DNA of 64,000 nt from Davidsoniella eucalypti. Lineage: Eukaryota > Ascomycota > Sordariomycetes > Microascales > Ceratocystidaceae. The notes below the pieces were generated by a model, which had not been told where the DNA came from, did not search any database, and was given only the letters and a program-made list of their open reading frames with translations. Location: contig RMBW01000004.1 in NCBI GenBank assembly GCA_004009845.1, positions 248,001-312,000 on the forward strand, written 5' to 3'. Shown here piece after piece: positions 49,101-59,385 of this stretch (position 1 is its first letter; the number at the start of each line of letters is the position of its first letter). Both the position numbers and the translations under genes were made by a program.

Positions 49101-50143
49101 AGCTTTTGAGCCTGAGCTTTTATGACCTCATAGATCAGAAAAAAACAAGTTGAATTTGCCCAGACGAGAGATCCTGTGACATGCTCTGATTTTCACGTTA
49201 AGTAACTGCCTTGGTGCTATGATGTAAGATGAAATCCTGATTTCATTGTTAAGATGATCGACCCAACGGTTCGAGTGGCCGGCATATACTTAGAGACAAT
49301 TTGCCTTACTTGGCCGAGGACTTTAAGACGGTGTTGCAATGATTCTCACTATATGCAGATCTTCGGTGCCGCAAAATAAAGTCCATAATCCGCATGTTTG
49401 GGAATTGCTTGCTGGTCCTTTATAGTCGTATAGATGTATATCAGGGGCCGAGTTTCTCTTCGTAGGATTAGTAGTAATTGAATCTTTGTTCTGGATATAC
49501 GGGCTCCTTATTTCTATATTCGCTGTTACGAGACAGTCAGGTAAGTAAGAAATACTGCTCTAGGGAGTGCCGCGGAAGTTACTGGCTCTTGCGATGTTCT
49601 CGGCGTCGCCTCATATATTTAATTTGTTCTGTCATTATCATTGGTGGCTGCTTAGATCTATATCCGTTTCATCTTGGGCTATATGAAGATCAAATGGATG
49701 TGGCTTCCCAGGAGATCATGTCACATCTCGACAATATTTCCTGGACTTTTAGCATGAACAATAACCCCAAAGTGAGCTCTTTTTGATTTGTCTTTGTGTT
49801 AGTTTTACCTCATCGTAGACTAATAAAGGCCCTGGTCTAGTTCAAAACACCACAGACAGCCCTGTGATCTCGGAAAAAGAAAGACCACTACAGTATAGCA
49901 CCTTTTTGCCCAGAAATATACATATAATTCTCCGAAACGTATGGGAAATATCATTGTCATCATTGCAATTAGCTCTCTGGCACAATAGGAGCCCATACAG
50001 TGACGATATTGGAATGGAGCTTGTTACAGCGATTTGTTTGTACATGTTTGGGATAATTATTACGTTAGACACGGATAGACTCCTGTCAGCACAGTTACAT
50101 ATCGTATCGGCCTGATACGTTGTCTACTGATATCACGGCTCGA
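43114..50143. other. 7-kb intergenic desert
   Basis: From 43,114 to about 44,100 the + strand is purine-rich, so the minus strand is CT-rich, which suits the promoter and 5' leader of the SYLF gene. A CT-rich stretch on the + strand at about 45,000-45,930 resembles a fungal leader but has no gene after it. The rest is AT-rich, with an ATTTTT-type low-complexity tract near 48,375-48,420. No supported gene. Confidence 0.55.
43718..43749. repeat. 8-bp tandem repeat, four copies
   Basis: GTCATGGA is repeated four times head to tail. Shortly downstream (about 43,930-43,965) a 15-base string with AGATAGCGAGAAGG occurs twice. Both are in the upstream region of the SYLF gene. Confidence 0.85.
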
Positions 50144-51410
50144 TCAAAACTCTCTGCTCTCCCCGATATTACAAGTATCAAACACTCCTGTCTCGGGAAG
50201 CTCGCCTTTCTTCAGCGCCTCCCGAAGTAACTTTGGAGGTTCCATGACTTCCTCAGTCGTCAGAGCCCAAGTGCCCCAGTGTATACCCATAGCCTTTTTA
50301 CACTGCGTATCCTTGAAGATCTCTACCGAATCATACGGATTCGCATGCATTGGAGAGAACGCCGCACGGGGTGCGTATGCTCCGATCGGAATCAAGCCTA
50401 GATCGAACGGACCGCGGAACTGGCCGATCTGCTTGAATTGCGGGCACCGGGGGAGTTCTGGTGCTTCTGCATAGTCGTCTTTGGTTGGCGGATAATAGGG
50501 AACGGCGCGGTATCCGGTATCGCCACCGAACCAGACAGATTTACCACCGGATGAAATAGCCCAGGAACACCATAGGGTCGTGTCCTTGTCCCATAATGAC
50601 CGGGCCGAGGTGTGCTGGCATGGCGTGCAAGAGATAGTGGCTTCGATGGTCTCTGGAGAGCCTGTGATCGCAGCATCAGAAACAGTAGCTCCAGGCTGTT
50701 CTTGACGCTGTAGCTTCAGCTGGGCATTTTCCCACCAGTCAAACTCCGTGACATTCTGTACACCACTGTCGCGGAACCACTTCTCCAAGCCTAAGCCAAC
50801 AAAGAAGTGTGCATTGGGGTGGTGTTTCTGGACCTCTAGAACCGACGGGTGAGAAAGATGATCATAGTGGCTATGACTGACCACGACGGCGTCTACGGCG
50901 GGCAAATCACCGAGCTCGCACGGCTTCTTGGTGAAACGTTTTGGACCCAGAAACGAGAATGGCGAACAACGGTCTTCAAAAACCGGATCGAAGAGAACGC
51001 GTAGTCCAGAGGGGAACTCGACAAAGTAGCATGCGTGGCCGAGCCATGTGGCACGCAGCTTGTCGGGAGCACCGGTACGCGTAGTCAGGAACGTTGGCTT
51101 GACTACGGGCACAGTGGGTGGGCTGGTATCAGGCCACTTGATTTCGCCTTTGAGCGTAAGTCTAAGTTCGTGATGTTAGTCTTACGTATAGGAACGTCAT
51201 ATACTAGTTTACTCGTCTTTGGCCAACTTACTTGGTCATGACACCCATTACGCTAAGCGGGTTAACACCACTGCCCCAAGACTCGTACATGTTCCGGAAG
51301 CCGGCAATCTTTCCGCTGCGGACTATGTGATGGGCTCGACTCTGCGCCTCTTCCGGCACATTGTTGAGCTCTGCCAGTCGTGACACTGTTGCAAGATATG
51401 AGACGGACAT
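50144..51410 (-). CDS. NAPE-PLD-like metallo-beta-lactamase-fold phospholipase
   Basis: Exons 51410-51232 and 51161-50144 (intron 70 nt, GTAAGT...ACTAAC...CTTAG) give 398 residues. The fold begins at LRATWLGHACYFVEF. The zinc-binding signature is HSHYDH (H156, H158, D160, H161), followed by the His of CQHTSARS, the Asp of FGGDTGYR and the His of GIHWGTW, so all metal ligands of N-acylphosphatidylethanolamine phospholipase D are present. Such enzymes release N-acylethanolamines from membrane phospholipid; the yeast homologue Fmp30 is mitochondrial. The start at 51410 (MSVSYLATVSRLAELNN) is the first in-frame ATG. A further 5' exon cannot be excluded, since an ATG near 51554 opens a short frame ending in a possible donor. 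Confidence 0.88.
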
Positions 51411-51749
51411 GGTGTTGTATAAGTTCGTCGAGTTTGATCGATGTGATGGTAAGAGCTGTGTCAAGTGTGGTTTGTCTTGAAATAATATAAGAGAGCAAAA
51501 AGGCTACAAGAAGCAAGAGAGCTTATGTACCGTAGCCTCCGGTCAGCATCGCCATCTTTGATTTGATTTGATTTTGTTAACAAGCGCGGGGGAGTCGGGC
51601 CAATAAAATTGGACACGGCTCCCACCCATCACCTTAGGCACTCTCTACCAACTACTTGTACCTTATAAAAACACAAACCCTATGTAACCCTAGTGCTTAT
51701 AGAGGGAAGGCATCACTGACTAAGGTCATTGTTACAGGATATGACAACT
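51411..51749. other. short region between the NAPE-PLD gene and a LINE
   Basis: This holds the proximal promoter and 5' UTR of the NAPE-PLD-like gene. The 3' end of the LINE lies at about 51.7 kb, but its exact boundary and any target-site duplication could not be fixed. Confidence 0.4.
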
Positions 51750-54700
51750 ACAAGATAATAAACGGAGGGCATTGTGCATCAGAGTCCCACCTAAAGGAGG
51801 CCGAAGAGGGCACAAGTCTTAAGAAATTGCGTCTTTCGGAGGAAGGTTGAGAGCCGAAGCGCAAGGTTCCGAGGCTACGGCGGCGACGGAGAAATGAGTG
51901 GGGCTCTTTGAGAGCCCGCAGGCGCATGAGACATGAGACATGCGCATCAGTGTGTTGGAACTTTTCGTGATAGGCCTTGAAGCCGCCATGTCGAGTTTGA
52001 CACTGAAGTAGGAACCCGACATACTGTCTGCTAAGACGAAGCTCATTGGGAGGGCTCTTAGGCCATGAAATCTCCAGTTCCCTTTAAAGGGGTGGAGTTA
52101 CTCTCTGCCACCATTCGGCGGCTTTTAGTTGGAACTGTTGTTTGACAGCTCTCTTGGTACCTGCCAGCGACCTTCGGAAAGTCGGGCGCGTGAAGGCAGG
52201 TTTCTTTAAGGGCGTTGGCTTGTTCGTTTCCCTCGATTCCAATGGTCCCAGGGCACCAAAGAACTCGAACTCGGCCCGGGGGCGAGATTATTCGTAGTGG
52301 CCAAGCACTTTCGAGTCGCCAAAACTACAGGATCTCGGGCTACAAGGTGAAAGTAGGATCAGAGTCTAGCAGGACTTCTGAGGCTTTTTGGGTTTCTAGA
52401 ATAATTCAGACGTACGGCCCAAATCTTAGCGTAGGAAGAGAAAGCTCTCTTTAAGTCTAATAGGGCACCTTGAATCTCAGCACCAAATACCTCGCAGTTC
52501 TCACCTAGGGAGATCCTTACTGAGGTGATCTGAGTGTGAAGTTGCCACACAGAGGCTCCAGCACCGGCAAGACCATTCGCTTGTTTGGAGCCATCTGAGT
52601 ATCACTATGTCAAAGGTTGTTGAGCATAGCTTGGTAACTTTCTTTAGTTATCACAATTCGTGTAAGGCGTGAGGGGTGCTGGAGTTTGGCTCGAAGGTTA
52701 GACTGTCCTCATTTGGGACCACAGCTATCCATGCGGCTGGCGCACGGGTGATGTCCGTCCGCAGGCGCGAGGCGGATGGCTGACTTCTCTCGAATTTCGT
52801 CAATTTCTTCAAAGATAAAGTCCGTTAACATGATACCTGCCTCCCGGAGGAGTGCATGAGCGTAGTTCATACACCAGAAGGAAGGATCGAGCAATATTTT
52901 TCAGTATTCTGTTGACTGCGTTCACCGGGAAGCCTGAGCAGCTGGATCAGGCACGGTTGCCTATGGAAATAGCCTTTCTACGGTACTAGACCTCAGCTGC
53001 ATACAGGAGAATTGGGAGCACCCAAACCGCACATGTGTGCCGTGACTGCGAACGCTTTGGACGTCCAGTGTTGAGCATGTGTCTTGAATCGTAACTTGCT
53101 GTCTAGGTATACTCCCAGCCACCTCGTGGACTCGTTAGCAGCGTGTGAAACCCCATCAGTTTCTATGTCCGGGGTTCTTGCCTTGTTCTGTGGAAGTGCT
53201 GGGACTTTGTCTTAGGTGACACGAGTAGCAGCCAGGCAAGAGGATTCCATCAAAGTGTTGGCGGAACAGAGGAAAGCAACATCGTCCAAGTACCCAAAAC
53301 TGGACGGCACCACGTTAAGGAGTGGCTCCAAGTAGAGGAGGAAGAAAACAGGATATGCAGGGTACCCTTGTGGGGGTCCATGCGGGATCGGCTGAGAGCC
53401 GCCGATATGCCCCAAGCCGGAAGCTAGCAAACCTACCGGAGGTGAAGGATGCGGCCCATCGGACCACATACTCAGGCCATCCTTTGTTCAGTGAGTGGGA
53501 CTGTCAGGCGTCCAGGCTGAACACTACCAAAGGCACCTTCCACACCGATTGTGGCCATGGTGCAGACCTTCCTCATGGTCCAGGAGTCATGGACATCATG
53601 AACCAAACATTCCACCAGGTCGGTGGCAGCTCTCCCAGGCAGAGCCCCAAAGTGTTTGAGAGCAGTGACCTTAGCCTTGATGGCCCAGAAGATGAGGTAT
53701 CTAGCGACTAGTCTTTCCACCCCTTTGCCAATAGTGGGTAGGAGGGAAATATGTCTCCAATTTGAGGGGTTGGTCAAGTCGTCCTTATTGGGCTTCTGGA
53801 TGTGAAAGGTTTCTGGATGGTGGCCGAGGGCCAGATGAGCTTGTGAGTTTAACTAGCCATGTCCTCCACGTGGGCTCGTCCCACGCATGCTTCAGAATAC
53901 ATGCAATCAACTGGTCATGTCTAGGGGAGATTGACTTGACATTTATATACTTCGGCCTCACTGGTGAGCTGCGGGATTGAGATAGACCGGCGAGGGACCA
54001 TGAGGGACAATCCCAGGGGAGTTTCCGACATGTTCGAAGGCCGAGCTAGCTTGGTACGGCGAAAGGCTTCCGCACGTTCCTCCGGGGTGCCTTGAGTCTC
54101 GCCTCCCCACGGCTCTCAAGTTTTCTCCACCCTACCAGCTTGTGGACACCTGGTAAGTCTTGGGGTCTACCCGTTGCTGAACGAAGGCCCTCTTGGCCTT
54201 GCGTACGGTTCGCCTTAGGCCGAGCTTCACACTCGGCATTTCTTCTCTAGCAGCTTGTTTCTTAGCAGCAAGGAAATCAAGTCTGGCATTTTGGTAGTCT
54301 GCGTTCCAAAAGTCCTTGTATGGTGCACTGGTGTGTACCACAGGGCAGATGGCTCGGAGAGTAGCCAAAATCGCTTCAATCGTTGGCAAGGGCTATGTCT
54401 AGCCCTTGGTATCGACCCCGTCCAGAGGGGGTGGTGGGGGATGTACACAAGGGCGTATTCCAGTGTACCGTCCTTAGGTTTCATCCTGAGTCTGGCTAAT
54501 GGGGCGCTGCCCTGGTTGGATGAAGGTGCCTACAGACTCATGGTCTGAATATGAGTGGGCATTCGGCAGGATCACCGAGGTAGCCCCTGGGATGTTTGTC
54601 AGGACGAAGGTCGAGCACATGGCCTCTGTTATGTGTGTCCGATAGGGCTAGTGACCATCTTGAACTCCGGCTGGCAAGGCGTTAACCCTTGCCGGAACCA

Positions 54701-54800
54701 ACCCTGTTTTTCATGTACACTGCCAGCTCTGACCAATCACATGATTTTCGTAGATCCCCAGAGAACCGGCGAAAACAGGTCCGTGTTACATTGACCTTGA
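51750..54800 (-). mobile_element. decayed, 5'-truncated Tad1-like LINE
   Basis: On the minus strand, broken frames appear in the order of a non-LTR retrotransposon second ORF. At about 54,790-54,530 is the end of an apurinic-type endonuclease (LVLTNIPGATS, then SYSDHESVGTF). A linker follows, then reverse transcriptase at 53,777-53,180 with NPSNWRHISLLPTIGKGVER, GPPQGYPAYPVFFLLYLEPL and the catalytic FGYLDDVAF. The thumb is at about 53,120-52,980 (RWLGVYLDSKLRFKTH, ILLYAAEV). RNase H ends near 52,250 (LWCPGTIGIEGNEQANAL). The C-terminal region is at about 51,990-51,880 (RHGGFKAYHEKFQHTDAHVS). Stops and frameshifts throughout show it cannot make a working protein. The first ORF and 5' UTR are missing. 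RNase H plus this C-terminus point to the Tad1 clade. Confidence 0.85.
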
Positions 54801-55020
54801 CAGATTTTCTTCTTTTCTAGCAAAACTGGAAATAACGTTGCCTATTTTGTTGTCTATTTCTCCTGCTTGTAATATCACTTGCAAAATACAGAGTCTACTG
54901 GTGCCTAAACGGCTTTTATCTTTTCAATTTCCTCCAAGCTTATTCTGGCCCCACTTGTAACCCAGCTTGAACGAAAAAAACTTACTTAATATAATCGAAA
55001 AACAACAAGAAAGCTTCACG

Positions 55021-55345
55021 ATGATCCGGTAAGTCATCATGAACAACCGATATAGGAAACACTGAAAACCAAGCCAATCACCCGGTAGTTCCCTTTCCAC
55101 CTGGCGGATGAGCTGGCAAGCGATCTAGCAGGATAGCCGAGCTGACACTTTCTGACACTTTGGGCAGTGCCTACAAGAACCTGACCCCCAAAACTCGTGC
55201 TATGCTGGGCGTAGGCATCATTGCTTGGGGAGGCACTGGCATCTACATTTCTGACCGTCTAGAAGAAAAATACGAGGCCCCGCCTGAGGACAAGGCCATG
55301 GTCGAAAAATATGTGCCTTCTATCACCGTGGTTGACCGTACATAG
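55021..55345 (+). CDS. 61-residue single-span membrane protein, function unknown
   Basis: A tiny first exon, ATGATCCG (55021-55028), is followed by a 139-nt intron (GTAAGT...GGGCAG) and a second exon 55168-55345. The product begins MIRAYKNLTPKTRAMLGVGI and has one membrane span (about 14-31), then a charged tail (EEKYEAPPEDKAMVEKYVPS) ending VVDRT. Second-exon codons are strongly G/C-ending, and the splice sites are good. The design (short basic start, one span, acidic tail) fits small mitochondrial or ER membrane proteins known in filamentous fungi, but I cannot name it. A model starting at the TTG at 55160 would lack an ATG, so the spliced start is preferred. Its upstream region abuts the LINE. 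Confidence 0.72.
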
Positions 55346-56206
55346 TAGTCACTCGGTCAACAAACACATGCAAATACACAATATTCACCTTCCAAGAAAG
55401 CCATGATGATTTTGAGTCAGATATTCTTTATTTCTGATAGGATTGCACCTATTTCCTGTGCGTGCAATTAAAGACTGCACTAGACCGTCCGCCCGTTTAC
55501 CACCAATGGCCCGCCCGATTCCCAAGTTTGATTGTTGTGATAAAAAGCAAAGAAAAACAAATAATGCCATGGTAGTGATAATACCGCTACCAAGAAACAA
55601 GAGAGAAAAAGAAGAAGAAAAAAAGGATGTGTTTTTTGTGTTCCTCCCAATAAGATCGCCGACAGAAAGAGATAATAGGAAAAAAAAAAAGCAATAAAAG
55701 CAAATAATAATAAATGACGTAGCCGCCTCCCGATCCCAGAAAGATGCAAAAATGGTTATAAAGTTTCGAACTGAGAAAAAGAGGAATATAAAAAAGAAAA
55801 AAAGAAAAACTTTTTTTGTGTGCGTGACAAGGTCAGATCCAACCAAAGCCTGAAGAGAATGAAAATGAAGACACCCGTAACCAACCAGAGAAAGTATCGT
55901 CTTCCCGTTGCCAAAAACACCGAATAGAGCTCGACCGTAATCATAAAATATAAAATAATAATAAAAGAGAAAGAGAGAGAAAACAAAGAGAAAAATGGCA
56001 TGAGATGATAGTGATGAGAAAGAAGATGAAGAAGAAAGACAAGACATAAAGCTACAAGTGTACGTCCATAACAGAGTAACAAAGCGGAATAAGAAGGGAG
56101 TATATGTGAGGATAGTTCGCCCAACTCTGTATGGAGAGAAATAGATACCAACAGGTGGTAGAGGAGGATAGACCAAAAAGCCACTACGTACACAGCCAGA
56201 CGAACG
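55346..56206. other. purine-rich convergent 3' region
   Basis: Between two convergent genes. From about 55,540 to 56,060 the + strand is nearly all purine, with repeated GAAA, GAGA and AAGAAG runs. A long open frame on the minus strand here is a product of this bias. It probably contains the 3' UTR of the transcription factor gene. Confidence 0.55.
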
Positions 56207-59200
56207 TCATGGTGTAGCATCATCGGTGTCTATGGTGGCAATACAAGGATCGTCAATCACATCTCCCAACGGCCGGAACAACTCCACCATGTTAAACACG
56301 GTATCTGTGCTGCGTTCGTATTCGCCAATACCACCGATGGAACCAATCTCTTCATGTCGAGTAGCTGCATCCTTGAGAACACGAGACTTGACAATCTTGA
56401 GAAATCCTATCACCTGCCGAAGACGGGCTTCAGCAGAGCAGCGGAAGTCTTCAGCACGGGAGTGTTTGAGGAGATACTTACAGATCCAGTAGAAGTGGAT
56501 GCCGTCACGGACAAACCCGTAGCGGTGCGGGTTTCGCTGGCTGCTAACGGGAGGGAATTGTGTGACCATGTCCATATCCCAGTTAGACTTGAACTTTTCA
56601 AGAGCCGTGTAGAATGCCCGTAGGGTGTCGTGTAGGATAAGCTTAGTAGGATCGTCAAACCCAGGCGGGAACGCAGGAGGAGACTCCCCTTCGTCCGTTT
56701 CGCTGCTACTGTCAATACCATAGAGCGCTACCTGTTCACCGAGTGCATCACAAATGAGAGATACAAGCGCGTGGATCAGGATGAACTTTCCATAGAGATT
56801 GGTACTGCCAGGTTGGATTTCAGAGCCGCTGTGCATGAGAGCTCGCAGTGCCTCCGTCAAGTCAGGCTGTCTGGCACGTCTAGATCCGAAGGGATTGCAT
56901 TGCTCTGCAATCTCGGGTCCGTGTAAACCTAAAGCAGCTAGACAAGCTTCTGCACTAGGAGCAGTCCACGCAGCATCATCTGCGGGTAACGGCAGTGCAA
57001 AATCAAAGCAATCAAACTGGGTTGGGGAGTTGTAGAACAATCCCGTCCCCGTATCACCCAAAAATATAGTGTAGGAAGAGCGTATTCGCACTTCTTGATT
57101 TACCCAAGCTTTCCAATCGAATGTCGAAATGTCAAAGTTGTTATGCGAGAAATTAGGTTGATGAAGAAGAGAATATCCAGGATCTGATGGCCCTGAGAGT
57201 CGCATGATGCCGTTAGCCCGTAAGATTTTGGCTAGGGCTGGCTGTCGGTCAAATACATATGCGCGGTCCTCCATAGATCCATTCCATGCTAAAAGAGAAT
57301 CAAGTAGTACAACAGTTTGTACCTGCTCGATTTCTTCTTTGGAGGAACAATCGCGGGTTAGAGGCTGCACAGTTTGGTCAGAATTTATAGAAACATGGCA
57401 ACACTCATGTTCAACAACGAATTTGAGCCCTTTTGTCATTTCACGAACATCAGTAGGTGTGACTCGGTTAGAATAGGCGGCACCTACACAACATAAAGCT
57501 GTGAGTAATGGTGTTATTGCTTCCGATACACGGAAGGATGGCAAGTGAATAATTGGAAAATGCAAGTTGAAATGAGAATAGTTAATGAGAAAGTCAGCAA
57601 GATTCTCTGGTGAAAAACATGTCTCTAGCCCGAGTGGTTGACCATTGATGGTGCCATCAGCAGGGTAGGTAGACGTCAGGATTCGTTCCGAGAGGGTAGT
57701 ATAAATGTCGTGGGATGAGGATGCAAGTATAGGCGTTTTATTTTTGGAAATTAAAGGGTCGGGTCCAGGACTCGTTAATGGGGTCGAATAGGTCAAGTCG
57801 TCTCCATTATTGTCTAGTGGAGGTACGGTCTGCGTCTGTCGATCTGTATTAGGAGCTAGTGAATTGGCGAATATGAAGTCAAGATTTTGCGCACCAGGTT
57901 GAAACATTTGAGCCCAGTCAAGGCCGGACTGCTGAGTAGCGGTGGCATTACCACCGTACATAGGCAGACCTCCTGCTTGGGGTGTCATGCTATAGCTAGC
58001 GAGAGGTTGGCCAGGCATGGTGACCGAAACGTCGGTACCGTATTGCTGCTCGAATGTGGGACGAGTAGTTCCAGCAATCATGTTTCCTAAAATGTAGGAT
58101 GGGCCTATTAGTATCAGACATTGGTTGATTACTTGTGTGATGTGTGAACGTGTGTGGGGGAGAGAGAGAGGAACTGACTGTGATCGGTAGAGAGGTCGAG
58201 AGGGTTCGTGAGAGGGAGCAAGTTATTACCAAAGGAATGAACCATGCCATCCGACAGGCTAGTAAGTCCGTTCAGATGGGACATATCGGTAGTTTCGGGG
58301 ATGGTGTTTTGTTTCTGTTGATTCTTCTTAACATGTGCCTGAGGGTGAGAGAGATGGCTGACGCCAGTAGGGTTTCCACGGCGGATAGAGCACTTTTGGA
58401 AATGGCGCTTAAGGATATCGGAGCGAGAGAAGGTATCCCGGCAAAGAACACACATGTAGGGGCGGTCGCCAGTATCTATTTCATATGCAGTTAGTATCTA
58501 TCTCAACAAGATATCACCATATGGGTGGTGACAGGCCTGTAGGATGTACTTACGTCTAAGAAGGTGACGCTTCAGGTGCTTGGCGTGCAGGTATGTCTTT
58601 GTGCAATGAGGGCATGGGAACTTGCCATCCGCATCTTTCTGTGGGACCATGGTGTTCTTGCCCATTTGGCTGACAGAGGGACGACCAGGCGCGCTTGGGA
58701 GAATGCCGCGACGGCCCTGGGAACCAACAACGTGAGTGGGCTCGCCCTCCGGAAGAGTGTGAGGAAGAAGCGAGGCGGTTCCGTAAGGTGAAGCTATGCC
58801 GGTTTGCATGACGCCCTGGTGAGGCATGGGGCGCAGAATGGGAGCAGTTCCACGGCCAGCAGGCGCAGGCGCGATAGGTTGAGGATGAGACATGGTGGTG
58901 GTAGTTTGAGGCATCATGGACGAGGTGTAGGCTTGAGGAGGGGGGTATTGGCTCTGGTTAGCGGCCATGGTGTACATGGCACCGCGGGCAGCTGACTGGG
59001 TAGTCTGCGCAACGGCGGCGGCAGCAGCGGCAGCAGCAGCAAAGTTAGGCATCTGGCCGTGGGTAGGGGTGGCACTAGTAGGAGTGCCAGGGCCACGCGA
59101 TGTGTGATCACTGCCGGGAGTCGGAGTGTAGATGTTCTGCATGGTGGGAGTCTGCTGCTGGGAAACGGAAAGAGGCGGAAGCTGGTTCAAAGGCGACTGG

Positions 59201-59385
59201 GCCTCGCTCGCGGCGATGCTGGCAGGAAGCGACTGGCTCTGGTTGATGGGTGACGGATAGACAGAGCCATTAGGGGCAGCCATAGTGGTAGGTGTGCTGA
59301 CTGTGGTGTTCGGTGCAGCAGAGACGGCGGCAGCTACAGCGGCAACGGCAGCAGCAGCGGCACTAGCGGCATTACGGTCTTCCAT
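56207..59385 (-). CDS. C2H2 zinc-finger transcription factor with fungal regulatory domain
   Basis: Three exons, 59385-58554, 58475-58179 and 58086-56207, give 1002 residues. Intron 1 (78 nt, GTAAGT...AATAG) splits the codon of His278, the last ligand of the first finger, and splicing restores it (HLLR-H-TGDRPY). Finger 1 is C258, C261, H274, H278; finger 2 is C286, C289, H302, C306, a C2HC type, followed by SIRRGNPTG. Intron 2 is 92 nt (GTCAGT...TTTTAG). The N-terminal 250 residues are Ala/Pro/Ser/Gln-rich with poly-Ala runs, likely an activation or repression region. Residues about 430-850 match the fungal transcription-factor domain (LADFLINYSHFNLHFPIIHL). It probably binds DNA in the nucleus. 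It resembles the S. pombe Klf1 type, but the targets are unknown. Confidence 0.9.

Noticed and set aside
55385..56176. 263-codon open frame on the minus strand, very hydrophobic
   Set aside because: It has no ATG start (TTG) and lies in an almost pure pyrimidine stretch, which gives Phe, Ser and Leu codons and few stops. It resembles no membrane protein.
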